A stretch of DNA of 64,000 nt from Imbricaverruca yamaguchii (GCA_034440575.1 JAOTOL010001638.1:3563501-3627500), one strand, 5' to 3'; counted from the stretch's first letter, positions 35,330 to 46,815 are shown. The notes: a model not told the origin generated them from the letters alone. Numbers and translations are program-made.

Positions 35330-35880
35330 GGGGTGCCGCCTCGTGCTCTCTGCGGCGCGGGGAATGTGGCGCTCCACGCTCCATAGCACGGCGCAGGGGC
35401 GCTGCCTCGTGCGACCTGAAGTACGGGAGGGTGGCGTCTCACGCTTTGTGACCCAGTGGAGGGGGAGGGCCGCTTCCTTGTCCTTTCTGTAGTTCGGGGA
35501 GGGTGGCGTCACACGCTTCGTGACACGGTGAAGGGAGAGGGCCGTTTCGTTGTCCTTTTGTATGGTACGGGAAGGTCGCGTTCCACGTCCCGTAACACGG
35601 CGGACGGGCGCTTCCTCGTGCTATCTCCGTAGCACGGTGGAAGGGCGCTTCCTTGTTCTCTCTGCTGCACGGTGAGAAGTCTTCTCTTGCTCGTTGTAGC
35701 ACGTGGCAGGCATGCCACCTCGCGTCCTGCATGGATGGATCCCGTACCTTATCGAAGCACGGTGGATGCATTGTTCGTGATGTGTAGCGCGGCTAAGCGG
35801 CTGAAGCAAAAGTTTCCCCGTGCGTAACATGGTGGAGGGACACCACTTCGCACTCTGTAGTACCCTGTAGCAACCTGGGA
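35330..35880. repeat. degenerate GTAGCACGGTGGAGGG-type minisatellite
   Basis: Units of about 45-90 bp contain GTAGCACGGTGGAAGGGCG, CTTCCTTGTTCTCTCTG and GGTGGCGTCACACG. Divergence is high. Apparent frames on the minus strand come from the repeat. Confidence 0.7.
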
Positions 35881-36775
35881 TCAGACAAAGGACAATGCTC
35901 ATCTATGCCGTCGCTGTGGAGCACTCGGAGAGTCCGATGCGAGACGAGGCGGAGATGTGGTTACAGCGTCAATGTGTCTCGTCAGTACTGTGTCGGCACC
36001 GGAAGCCATGCGCTTCTCTTGGAATTGGAATCAGACATTGCAGAAATGTATGGGCTATGTGTGAAATATATGTGATCACTTCCATGTACAATTACAGGTT
36101 CACTACTTCCCTTACACCAACACACACACATGCAGTGTGTGTGATATACATTTGTGGAGGGATGCATTGAGCCGACGTGAGAGGCTTAAAGTGCCGTATT
36201 CCACTGAACATCAATTCTCGACTGTCTTCCCTCGAGATAAATATTGCACTGTTGTGCGTATCTGTCCCTGGGTGGGTGCTAGGAAATCGTTGGCATTTAT
36301 CACTGTCTAGCAGCCCGTTCCGGGTCGTCTCGCGATGTATATACGTGGCCAGCGCCAGCTCGGTATGCGCCAGCACATACTGTTTACGTCGCAGTGTGCA
36401 CGCACCAGCGCTGCTCTGCCTTCGTGTCAGTCGGCTCGGTCTTGTTGGCCCCGTGACGTTGCCGGTGGCGAGGGTCACGCCCCTTCCGGTGGGGTCGTTC
36501 AACCGGCAGGCGCACTGGTTTCGACGACATTTCGAGCACTTGATTGTCGTCAGATGGTCGTGCGCGTGTGTCGGTGCACGGGCGCTGTGCACCACGTGTG
36601 CACCGAGGCTGGGCGCCGCCGTGACCTTTGACCGGGCCGTGTAGTGGTCTTTGGCCGAGCCCCGTTGCTATGTGACGGTCATTGGCGGCTGACTCATGCG
36701 AGTCGTGTGTAGAGCCAGGGCCGCACCAAGTCCGACATTTTCCGGCCGGCTGTGAGTGCGTCGGCATCGCGACCA

Positions 36776-36935
36776 GTGCGCCGCGTGCGTGGCTGCCTGT
36801 GCTCGCCACCATCCGACGTCCGCTCGTGCGCCGCGTGCGTGGCTGCCTGTGCTCGCCACCATCCGACGTCCGCTCGTGCGCCGCGTGCGTGGCTGCCTGT
36901 GCTCGCCACCATCCGACGTCCGCTCGTGGGCCGCG
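36776..36935. repeat. 50-bp minisatellite, about 3.2 copies
   Basis: Nearly identical units start at 36776, 36826 and 36876 (GTGCGCCGCGTGCGTGGCTG), with a fourth partial copy at 36926. Very recent expansion. Confidence 0.95.
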
Positions 36936-36959
36936 CTGACCGTTTGTCACACATTGATT

Positions 36960-37230
36960 ATGCTGATGATCCAGTCGTGATAGCCCTGCTCCTCCAGCCT
37001 GACACCACCACTCTGCTGATGACCCCGTCCTGGTAGCCCTACTCCTCCAGCCTGACACCGCCACTCTGCTGATGACCCGGTCCTGGTAGCCCTACTCCTC
37101 CAGCCTGACACCGCCACTCTGCTGATGACCCGGTCCTGGTAGCCCTACTCCTCCAGCCTGACACCACCACTCTGCTGATGACCCGGTCCTGGTAGCCCTA
37201 CTCCTCCAGCCTGACAACGCCACTCTACGG
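36960..37230. repeat. 53-bp minisatellite, about 5 copies, 135 bp before exon D
   Basis: Units contain GCCTGACACCRCCACTCTGC, TGATGACCCGGTCCTGGTAG and CCCTACTCCTCCA, starting at 36997, 37050, 37103, 37156 and 37209. The array lies just upstream of the exon D acceptor. Confidence 0.93.
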
Positions 37231-37364
37231 ATGGCGATCTGTAACTTCCTGAGAGTAGCTCAGACCTGGGTGAGGTGATTCACGTGGTCCGACTCCTGTC
37301 TGTCGGTGACCTGTCGTCAATGACCCAGATGACATGCCCGGACCTGACTCTGGTGTCCCACCAG

Positions 37365-37676
37365 GTCTGTACCGCGGCTCGACGATCGGCCTTCCCACGG
37401 ACGCGACGCCGGCAGCGCCGCGCCGGCCCGACCGGCCCACCACGCTGCCGCCGCGCTACGAGAACGTCCGCATGTCGTCCGAGGTGGGCGGCGACGAGCC
37501 GGAGGCGGTGCTGCGCCGCAGCCGACCCTCCGGCGGCGGCGACCAGCGCGTCTCCAGCCTGGTCATCCTCAGCCCCTTCAACGAGCAGGAGGAGTGGAAC
37601 AAAGTGTACGACATCGTGGCCAGCTACGGCGACGGCATCATGTCCGAGATCGACCAGGAGCTGCAGAGTCGACAAG
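37365..37676 (+). CDS. ANKS1: ANKS1-like exon D: conserved LYRGST and SPFNEQEEW segments
   Basis: Acceptor CCCACCAG|GTCTG at 37365. The split Gly codon from exon C joins as PFAG-LYRGSTIGLP, the clearest evidence that these exons belong together across 26 kb. The exon then encodes a Pro/Arg-rich stretch, a third YEN site (codon from 37457), and RVSSLVILSPFNEQEEW. KVYDIVASYGDGIMSEIDQE and LQSRQ precede the donor ACAAG|GTGAGA at 37677 (phase 1). The SPFxEQEEW block directly before the SAM domains is characteristic of ANKS1A/B. No frameshift or stop is present. Confidence 0.92.
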
Positions 37677-39934
37677 GTGAGACCGGCACGGCATCGTGGG
37701 TGGCAGGCGTGGTAATGTCAGGCTAGAGTGAGGCCAGGTGCACACTATTCTTTGCATGGTATAAAAATAGGTTCCTAAGAATGATGGCTGCAGTGCAGCT
37801 ATTTGTGCACAGCCGTTGCGACAATTCAACTCGCCCACCGAGTCCGTGCGGCTTTGCGTGGGCGGGGTACGTTTTCAGGGTTGGCCTGCCCACCAAGGCG
37901 ACTGCAAGGCGTGCCAGCCTTCAGCCCAGCCGTGGGCCAAGAGGTCGATCGCGTCTTTCGGTCCGGATAATGTGTTGCGTTGTACCTTTCGCTGACAGAA
38001 CTGCGAAGGGTGCAACGTAGTCTTGGCCACGAATGTAACTATAGAGGAAAACAACTGGGATTCCGTTGCACGTGTTTGCCGGGCGTGATGTGTGATGGAC
38101 TCGGCTTCTGCTTATGGGAGTACCGGGGTCCTCGTTGGCTTTATTGAAACTGCCGATCATAATCCGTAGTGGACTGGACTTTGTAGGAGTATCAGGGGAG
38201 TTATAAGTATAGTTCAGCAAGTGGTGTTACTTGATGGCTTAGATGCGAGTATGAGGTAGACAACAGCCTATTGAGTAGACTAGCCATAAGATTTGATGTC
38301 TTGCGATGCTAAGATCTCTGGTCTAAATACCTGCTTGGAATTTCGTATTACCCGACACTATTCGGCGGGAGGGAGTGGTGGCTATGCATGGATTACTCGA
38401 CCACGTGCGTGCTCCAGGCTCAAGGTGAAAATAATGGTTTTTCGTTAGGTGTGAGATGTCGAAACGGGCATGGAAGGATGTCGAAATTTGCCATAGAATT
38501 AGTGTCAATTGAAATGCTTTTGATGTCTTTCGGACTCAAATTTGAGCCAATGATGTAGGTACTTACGACTGTACATTTGTCATTTGCTTTGATATTCATG
38601 ATTTAGAAAGAGCTACATTCGCGACAGTAAGAAAAGTACCTATGATATAAACTGATACCGTACGCCATATGTCATCATAATTAATCCCTTTACTCGAAAT
38701 TGCGTTGCGAAATGTTCATGTATCACTATTCCTTATTAGGAGCTTTAGCATGATACTTCTAAGCGACATACAGTTAGAAAGGAGACACAAAGACTTCATA
38801 AGCACGCAACATGGAGCAGGATGTCGATATTTCTTGGAGAAGGATGTCGATTGAGTGTTCAGAAAGTGTCATTTTCACACCCTATTTTACGAATAATTTA
38901 TAACTGACCAGGCTTCACACCGTGAGAAGGGTGCGAGTGTGGGCGTGGCACCCGGAGGGATTATGTCTAGTGGCCAGTTATCCTGGCTAGTACATTCTAA
39001 ATGTCGTGACATAAATTGTCGGGTCCGGGCGTCCCACCCGGATAATTGTACAGTCTGGCCACGGTAACTACTGTTTCGTGGGAGACTGGTGTTGTGCTGT
39101 GATGGAGGCATGTGACCTGTACCGGCCACGTCCCGCTCCAATGGACGGCCGTGGTGGGCTCGGCATTTGTCGTGTACCGTGGTGGTCTTTGTTTCTCGCC
39201 GTGGCAAGGCTATGCTTGGGTTTGCCTGGGTGCTTGCGTTCTCGTCGCGTCATTACTGAAGCCAAAGCTGATGTCATGCGCTTAATGTTGCGCGTTCTCA
39301 GAATTGTTGTATTTGTGTCTTGCATATTGTCTTCGTATCTGTAGCACAACCAGCAGCTATCCAAGTCCATTGGAAAGAGGGGTTCAACTTGCTGGAACAC
39401 CGGTGTGTTGTGGTCAACCGGACGCGCTATGTTGACACTGAAAAGATAGTGCCGCAAAACATCACGTCCCAGTGTCACGTGTCGTTGTTGCTGTAATTCG
39501 TGTCGGTGCCGTGGATCCCGACCTGGCCTTTGTTCGGTGTGGGCCGTGGTATGTTGCTGATAGTTAGCCCTTTTTCTTATGATTAAGTTTTCTGAGTTTT
39601 ATTATGGTGTCCTTTTGTTCCTTTTGCTCCTTTGTATTGCATGTTTACGGTCTCGATCCCGTTTATGTGCGTTTTTTTGTCATGTACCGCACTTCCATTG
39701 TTTTTTCATGCACCCCACTGATCTTTGTTTTTGCTACCTTTGCTCGAGCTCGGTCTCGTTTATGTGGTTTTTGCTCACGTATGCTATTTACTTCCTTCGC
39801 ATGTACTTTGCTTTTTCTTTTTTCGTATGAACTTGTCTGTCTCATGTAATCTGTTCTTGTCGGGAAAGTCCAAACTTCAGTAGGCCGTGTAGGCGCACTG
39901 AAGCCACAGCATGCAACACACGACCACGACCTGG

Positions 39935-40312
39935 GTACCGGGTGCCGGGTGTCTGGTGCCGGGTGCCTGGTGCCGTGTACTGTGTGCCGTGTGCCGTGAG
40001 CCGTGAGCCGCCGTGTCCCGTGTCCCGTGTGCCGTGTCCCGTTTGCCGTGAGCCGTGTCCCGTGAGCCGTGTGCCGTGTGCCGTGTGCCGGGTGCCGGGT
40101 GCCGGGTGAATGGTGCCGGGTGCCGTGTCCCGTGTCCCGTGTGTTGTGTGCCGTGTCCCGTGTCCCGTGTCCCGTGTACTGTGTGCCGGGTGCCGGGTGC
40201 CGTGTACTGTGTGCCGTGTGCCGTGTGCCGTGTGCCGTGTCCCGTGTCCCGTGTGCCGCGCGCCGTGAGCCGCCGTGTGCCGTGTCCCGTGCGCCGGGTG
40301 CCGGGTGGTGGC
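39935..40312. repeat. 7-bp array of GTGCCGT / GTCCCGT / GTGCCGG
   Basis: More than 45 heptamers alternate between GTGCCGT, GTCCCGT, GTGAGCC and GTGCCGG. The strand asymmetry is high (G and T on one strand, A and C on the other). Long open frames on both strands are artefacts of the period. Confidence 0.93.
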
Positions 40313-40984
40313 CGACGCGGTTCGTCCTCCACCCCGACCAGCAGAGCGGAGCGCAGTCGTGACGTCTCGGTGCCGTCCGCCACACATGCCGACACGCCCG
40401 GCTCAATTGTTTAATCGCCGCCAGTGGAGCTGGTGCCGTTCCGTCTGTGTGCGCCGCGAACTGCCGACACAAAGAGCGCGCTGCCGGCGCCAGCAGGGGA
40501 CGTCACGGCTACTGACCCGGTGCCGTCTGGTGGAGACGGGGCGCCAGCACGGAGTGTTCCCCGGAAAACTGAGCTTAATTAGCTGACTGGAAGGTGCTGT
40601 CGAGTGAGAGGCCGGTCCAGAGCAGGTGACGGCTGGCCACCGACACACGTGCTGACCGACGCGCCTGTCGAGGCGAAAATTGGTACGCGCGAACACCGTC
40701 GGATCGGCGTCGGGTCCTTCGCAGGATGCGGACCACGGGGTGTGTTTCCTCGGTGCTACACGGCATGATCGGCCGGCTGCACGGGGTGTGGCGGCGGGCC
40801 GTGCGGTGCCGGACTGGGCGGACTGTCGCTCTGTGGCGACTGATACCATCGGTGACGGAGGGACCGTGCACCGGCCGTGAGCCGCCGCCGTCAAAAGGAT
40901 GCCGCTCCTGTTGCACGTGTCCGTATCGGGCTGTCTGGTGGGTGAGATCTGACTCAGAGGCAGCCGCGTCAGTGAAAAGAGCTT

Positions 40985-41402
40985 CCTCGAACGGTGTGGG
41001 AGGCGGGCGGTCGTGTTCCCTGCTCGCCTCTTGATTGTCCGATCGCCTGGCGACTGGATTCCACACCCCTCGAACGGTGTGGGAGGCGGGCGGCCGTGTC
41101 CCCTGCTCGCCTCTTGATTGTCCGATCGCCTGGTGACGAGATTCCACACCCCTCGAAAGGTGTGGGAGGTGGGCGGTCGTGTTCCCTGCTCGCCTCTTCA
41201 TTGTCCGATCGCCTGGTGACGAGATTCCACACCCCTCGAAAGGTGTGGGAGGCGGGCGGGCGTGCCACTTGCTCGCCTCTGGTGGTCCGATAGCCTGGTG
41301 ACGATATTCCACACCCCTAGAGCGACGTGGGAAGTGGGCGGCCGTGCCCCGAGCTCGCCGCAGGTGGTCTGATCGCCTGTCGACGATATTTCACACCCAC
41401 AC
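40985..41402. repeat. 83-bp minisatellite, about 5 copies
   Basis: Units contain CCTCGAAAGGTGTGGGAGGC, CTGCTCGCCTCTTGATTGTC and CGATCGCCTGGTGACGAGAT. The first four copies are similar and the fifth is diverged. Confidence 0.93.
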
Positions 41403-42429
41403 GCCACTGCTTGCATGACGCTGTCATTGAGCTGATTTGCAAAAGTGCACCGGCGAGCGCCTGCTATGTTCTGCTATCTCCGTATCAAAACGGTAGCACA
41501 ATTTTTCTTAGCGCCTCGAGCGCGCATCCATAAATGTTGTGTGTAGGTGGAGCGGACCGAGAACCGCCATGGTTGAGTACTTTTCAACCGCCAGCTGGAA
41601 GAGTGACAAAGAAAGGAAGCATGTTTTTCGTCGCGTAAGAAGTGGCTGGCGACCACCCAGGACCACCCCATTCATGCCACTCTGGCTGTCTTATCTACAG
41701 GATCGTGGCTTTGTATCTGTTGTCCTGGCTGCGCTTCAGCTGACAGCCATGATCTTGCAAGGCGCAGTCACGTGAGGTAGCCAGTGTGTCGATCCTTAAG
41801 GCATCGTGTGTGTGGTGACGTTGCTGCAACTACATCAGGATCCGCGGCCGTGTGCGCGCGTTACGCTGTTACCATTGGAGTGACTTTTGATGAGACCTAG
41901 GATGCCATTGGTGTGATCATATGGGGGAGGTTGTCTCGAGCGTCGCGACACCCTATGGATGAAGGGGCAGCGAATTAGAGGGTCAAAAAGATGAGGGTGA
42001 AAACTGTGTTTTCTCCCCCGATCTCGGACATCGATTATTTGTTTGTCATGAAACGACGTATATCGACATACTGCCACAAATTGAAATCAGTACATCAACA
42101 AGTCATCGGCTGCTTCATGGATTACAAGTTGAACTAACGGTCGAATTTGATGTTACTATTTCGATTTTTCGTCGAATTGAAGAATTAAATATAAATCGAA
42201 TCGAAAGAAAAATTTCCCTGTATCAAAGAATTGCCCAAAATGTATGATTTTGTATGCAAATATAACAACCGTTAGTCCCCTATATTTTTTTGTTGCTTTA
42301 AACACTTAAAATTCCACCGAAGGGAAGTAAATAAAGCTGGATTTTTTTTCATCGGTAGAAAACAAATTGAGCTGGACCTCACGCTAATTAAGAATTCGCA
42401 GTTGCCGTATGTGTAGTCAGACGACGCCA

Positions 42430-42800
42430 TAAGTCGGTCTGCACTGACGTCACTATGTTGGCTGTACGGTTAGTCAGGTTGGGCCGTGTGTCAGCCAGTA
42501 CTGACGTTGCTGCATGGGCTGTGGGTGTGGTTAGACGGGACCGTGTGGCAGCCTGCACTGATGTCACGGCATGGGCTGTGGGTGTGGTTAGACGGGCTCG
42601 TGTGACAGCCTGCACTGATGTCACGGCATGGGCTGTATGCACACTACTCATGGGTAGCCAGGTGTGGCAGTGTGCCAGCCTCCACGGACGTCCCTGTGTG
42701 GGTTGTATGTGTAGCCAGGTGTGGCAGTGTGCCAGCCTCCACGGACGTCCCTGTGTAGGTTGTATGTGTAGCCAGGTGGGGCCGTGTGCCAGCTCTGACG
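42430..42800. repeat. 57-60-bp minisatellites ending 20 bp before exon E
   Basis: Two related unit types lie in series: GCCTGCACTGATGTCACGGC-containing (about 60 bp, 3 copies) and GCCTCCACGGACGTCCCTGT-containing (about 58 bp, 2-3 copies). The array runs up to the acceptor region of exon E. Confidence 0.88.
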
Positions 42801-42820
42801 TCACCGTCCGTCTGCGGCAG

Positions 42821-43332
42821 GCGAGTGGTGGGCGGGCTGTGACGGCGCGCGTCGGTCGGCCGGCGGCGTGGCGTCGCTGCTGCGCACGCTCGGCCTGTCG
42901 CGCCACGAACAGCCGCTGCTGGAGCGCGGCTTCGACGACGTCGACTTCCTGCGCGGCCTGCTGGACGACGCCGAGCTGCAGGAGGCGGGCGTGACCGAGC
43001 CGGCGTCGCGGGAGGCGCTGCTGGCGGCCGTGGCGCAGCTGCCGGACGGGCTGGCGCGCGCGCGCCGGCAGGCGGCCGCCGCCGACACGGTGGCCGCCTG
43101 GCTGCGCGCCCTCCGGCTGGAGCAGTACGCCGACGTGTTCAGCCGCAGCCTCTACACGGACATGCAGCGCGTGCGCAAGGTGTGGGAGATGGAGCTGGTG
43201 ACGGTGCTGGAGGTGACGCGGCCCGGCCACCTGAAGCGCATGCTGCTGTCGCTGCGGCCGCCGGCGCCGCCCGTCGAGCCGCTCGGCGACCCGCCACCCG
43301 AGCCGGGCCCCGGCGTCGAGCTCAGCGATCTG
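42821..43332 (+). CDS. ANKS1: ANKS1-like exon E: tandem SAM domains
   Basis: Acceptor GCGGCAG|GCGAG at 42821 completes the split Gly codon (GEWW). One 170-codon exon carries both SAM domains. SAM1, about 42868-43050, includes VASLLRTLGLSRHEQPLL, GFDDVDFLRGL and ALLAAVAQLP. SAM2, about 43087-43260, includes VAAWLRALRLEQYADVF, RVRKVWEMELVTVLEV and GHLKRMLLSLRPP. SAM domains mediate protein-protein association, and tandem SAM followed by PTB is the ANKS1 signature. A Pro-rich hinge ends in GVELSDL at the donor CTG|GTGAGC (43333), phase 0. Base composition is extremely GC-rich, with CpG-rich third positions unlike the flanking introns. Confidence 0.96.
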
Positions 43333-43524
43333 GTGAGCGTGCGCGCCGTCGCCGTGTTGCCGGTGGTGCCCTGTTGTTACGGCCATGCCTGCCGCATAGG
43401 TTCTGGTGTGATCGGTGCGTGCGATAGGCCGCACGGATGCTTAGCGTGCTGGGTGTTTGTCCTGATCTGCATGCGTGGCGTACGGTCCCGTCACGCGGCG
43501 TCGACTATCGACTCTGAATCGTGG

Positions 43525-43580
43525 ATGTCGCTCGGGTGCCGTCGGAGGTCGACGCGCCCTTGAACAGCGAAACCACGTGC
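43525..43580 (+). mobile_element. possible decayed LINE tail
   Basis: GGTCGACGCGCCCTTGAACAG resembles the ...CTCGACGCGCCCTAAAGCAC... tail family. The left half is not convincing and no target-site duplication is seen. Confidence 0.35.
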
Positions 43581-43984
43581 ACCGAATATCTGACTGGATT
43601 CCGGATGTGACAGAGATCTCGACTTTTGCCCGACATCGATAATGACCCCGGGTTCTCTCTTGCAGCCATGCTCTGGTCTTAATTCCGGCTTGTGCTGACT
43701 AACTGATCTCTACCCTGATTCTCACTCTGGCCTCACTTGTAACATCTGGTTCCCGACCGGGACATCGATTCTGATTGTCCTTTTTTGCCCGACCTCGAAC
43801 ATAAGACCCTCGCTTGATCATAATCCTCGCCAAGGGATGCAACCCACTCAGCTTGTACTTCCGGTTATTGGTCCCGGCCTCCCCGTAATGTTTACCTCCT
43901 TGCTGCAATGTTGGTCTTCGGACGTTGGCTTCCATTCTGACCCTGCCGTTCATGCCGTGATAAATTGTGGATCTCGACCGTATG

Positions 43985-44290
43985 CCGTACAAAGCCGGCA
44001 GGTATATCGTGATCCAGGCGAATCTCGACCCATCTCGTCACCTGGTAGGCCATTGTAAAGCCGTGTAAAGCCTGCAGATCCAGGCGGATCTCGGTCCATC
44101 TCGTTAGCTGGTAGGCCGGTGGTAAAGCCGTACAAAGCCGACAGGCATTTCGTGATTTAGACGGATCTCGGCCCATCTCGTCACCTGGTAGGCCGTTTTA
44201 AAGCAGTGTAAAGCCAGCAGATCCAGGTGGATTTCGGCCCATCTCGTCACCAGGTAGGCCCTTATAGAGCCATGCAAAGCCGACATCGGG
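43985..44290. repeat. about 63-bp minisatellite, about 4 copies
   Basis: Units contain CGGATCTCGGCCCATCTCGT, CACCTGGTAGGCCGTTTTAA and AGCCGTGTAAAGCC. Divergence is moderate. Confidence 0.85.
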
Positions 44291-44320
44291 ATGTGGGCTC
44301 CCCGAATCCGCCGTAACGAT

Positions 44321-44395
44321 GCCGTAATACACCGTAGTCCTATGGTCGATGCGCCATAAAGCCCAAATAACGAATGAGGCGCCGTAATGCACCGT
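44321..44395 (+). mobile_element. 45-bp LINE-tail insertion with 14/15 TSD
   Basis: The insert at 44336-44380 contains ATGGTCGATGCGCCATAAAG and CCCAAATAACGAATGAGG. Flanks GCCGTAATACACCGT (44321-44335) and GCCGTAATGCACCGT (44381-44395) differ at one base. It is the shortest copy in the window. Confidence 0.85.
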
Positions 44396-45839
44396 GTAGC
44401 TTGCACCAGGTTTTCCAGGCTTGCCTCTGCTGTGTGAACGATCCAGATTTATGCCCGGTACACCTATCCGCCGGCCCAGCACGGACGGGACGGCCGCTGC
44501 ACGTTTGGCGGCCGTTCTGTGTGACCTTATTTGGTAGCCGACCGTCCGTCCCGGTCCGGTCGCAGTGTGAGCCGGAAGGACACCGGCGGCAAACAGCACC
44601 ACATCGGACACCATTTCCGACCGGTTCGGCCATCGGACAAAAGCTAAATCAAGCTCAACGTTTCGTTGTTTGGGTGCGGGTTGTGAGTGTTTCAGAGCTT
44701 GTGTGAATGGGCTAACTCTTACAATCGGACAACTCTGCATATAGGTGGTGTATATAATAAGAATAGAAATAGGTGGAAGTGACTCATAAATAAGCGTTTA
44801 ACCATAGGCGCTTCCAGTTGTGAATCCACTTCGATCAAAATCGGAGTACTCCAGGGCTAAAAAGTGCAAAGATTAATTTTTCAAACTTGAAAATGAGGCG
44901 GCAGATACATTTTATAGATACGATACAACAATTTTATAGGATGGAGCCTGCCTTCTCGGACGAAAAGCATGTGACCGTTACCACCGGGCACCCACTAGCG
45001 CGCCTAAGAAGGTGGCTTTGGGGGTCCTAGAACCCCCAATGTGTCGGAAGTTGTCTCTTCTCTCAAGCCCTCCTAGACTATTCTCTCAAGAAATCCTGGA
45101 TGCGCCCATGCGTCTAACCAGCCACTGTCTAGACATCTTCGCGCTTGCAGTTACTACCAACTTGATGGTTACGGCGAACCTCCTGCTGGCCTAGAACAGG
45201 CCTGTGGTTACTTGGTAGTGTCAATGTGCTGCAATCTTGGGCCCATTATTCAATTAACTCATCAAATCTTCTCGGGCTCACCCCGGACGCGCCATGGAAA
45301 GTGGCGCCATGAAAGGTACACGTACTCCTCCCATTATGCTCTCAAACTCGCCATGGCCTTCGTGAGCTAGCAGGACCTGGTGGATTGGCAATTCTGCAGG
45401 ATTGGTCTCCCTTTAGTAGCGCAAGCGACCACACATTTTGCTCAACAATTTTAACGTGCAATACAGTTAGTAAGAAAACTCCACGTCACAACTGACTCAC
45501 CTCGATATCGCACTGGTCTGCAATAATCAAAAGTAATATACCTTGACTGGTATTGCTTCCTCCGATATTTATCGCTTCCTGTCTCTGAGAAGCCCAGACA
45601 GATCTGCATGCTCGCCCACTGAAACAAGCCCGGACAGTCGGCTGTCTGCCGACTGGTCCTTGTTCCGCGGCCCACGTACTGACGCGTTAGCCGCGTCCTC
45701 TGTGTTCCGCTGGCTGGCGCACGCGGACGCAGATAGCGCCCTCCCGCTGTGTGTACCACTCTGCCCTCGCCAGACAGCGTGTTTGACCTCGAGGCGGTGG
45801 CAACAGGGCCGGCGAGAGACGGTGCGTATCGGAGCCTGT

Positions 45840-46815
45840 GCCAGCAGTGGCAGTCGGCAGTCGAAACGGTCGTGTCGGTGCCTCGCGCCTCGGGGAATCT
45901 GGAGGCGGTGCCAGCAGTGGCAGGGTACAGCCGGAACAGTCGTGCCAGGGTCTCGCGCCTCGGAGGGTCGGGAGCCGGTGCCAGCAATGGCAGGGGGCAG
46001 CCGGAACAGTCGAGCCGGGGTCTCGCGCCTCGGAGGGTCGGGAGGCGGTGCCAGCAATGGCAGGTGGCAGCCGGAACGGTCGTGCCGGGGTCTCGGACTT
46101 CAGGGAATCTGGAGACGATACCAGCAATGACAAGGGGGGCCGGAACAGTCGAGCCGGGGTCTCGCGCCTCGGAGGGTCGGGAGCCGGTGCCAGCAATGGC
46201 AGGGGGCAGCCGGAACAGTCGTGCCTGGGTCTCGTGCCTCGGAGGGTCGGGAGGCGGTCCCAGTAATGGCAGGGGGCAGCCGGAACAGTCGAGCCGGGGT
46301 CTCGCGCCTCGTAGGGTCGGGAGGCGGTGCCAGCAATGGCAGGGGGCAGCCGTAACAGTCGTGCCTGGGTCTCGTGCCTCGGAGGGTCGGGAGGCGGTCC
46401 CAGTAATGGCAGGGGGCAGCCGGAACAGTCGAGCCGGGGTCTCGCGCCTCGGAGGGTTGGGAGCCGGTGCCAGCAATGGCAGGGGGCAGCCGGAACAGTC
46501 GAGCCGGGGTCTCGCGCCTCGGAGGGTCGGGAGGCGGTGCCAGCAATGGCAGGGGGCAGCCGGGACAGTCGAGCCGGGGTCTCGCGCCTCGGAGGGTTGG
46601 GAGCCGGTGCCAGCAATGGCAGGGGGCAGCCGGAACAGTCGAGCCGGGGTCTCGCGCCTCGGAGGGTCGGGAGGCGGTGCCAGCAATGGCAGGGGGCAGC
46701 CGGGACAGTCGAGCCGGGGTCTCGCGCCTCGGAGGGTCGGGAGGCGGTGCCAGCAATGGCAGTGGGTAGCCGGAACAGTCTTGCCGGGGTATCGCGCCTC
46801 GGTGGCGGCAGGTCC
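45840..46815. repeat. 70-bp minisatellite, about 14 copies
   Basis: Units contain GCCGGGGTCTCGCGCCTCGG, AGGGTCGGGAGGCGGTGCCA and GCAATGGCAGGGGGCAGCCG. Variants GAGCCGGTGCC, GAGGCGGTGCC and GAGGCGGTCCC alternate, suggesting a higher-order order. Since 70 is not divisible by 3, the unit must lack stops in all frames to give the long open frames seen on both strands. Confidence 0.96.

Larger units (their letters stand above)
11347..37364 (+). other. 26-kb intron between exons C and D
   Basis: Phase-1 intron ending ...GTGTCCCACCAG. It contains the LINE relic (12650-15450), short LINE-tail insertions (about 15.67, 27.16, 30.31 and 34.71 kb), a dispersed repeat (16.78-16.94 kb), CpG-rich patches (about 18.95-19.6, 20.8-21.2, 23.3-23.6 and 33.36-33.7 kb), and minisatellites annotated separately. 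Unannotated stretches such as 11.6-12.6, 15.75-16.75, 17.0-18.9, 19.6-21.4, 25.0-25.6, 25.8-26.8, 27.3-29.0, 29.5-30.6, 32.0-33.9 and 34.2-35.3 kb show no domain, exon or RNA gene I can support. Confidence 0.7.
37677..42820 (+). other. intron between exons D and E
   Basis: This 5.1-kb phase-1 intron runs from GTGAGA to ...CTGCGGCAG. It holds the GTGCCGT/GTCCCGT array, the 83-bp array and the 57-60-bp array. Stretches 37.7-39.9 and 41.4-42.4 kb are AT-richer and show no exon, RNA gene or transposon protein. Confidence 0.8.

Noticed and set aside
39663..40472. 269-codon His/Thr/Gly-rich frame on the minus strand
   Set aside because: Entirely explained by the heptamer array; three overlapping frames show the same content.
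42388..43434. 348-codon minus-strand frame opposite exon E
   Set aside because: Shadow of the very GC-rich SAM exon and its upstream repeat; the + strand has clear domain homology and splice sites.
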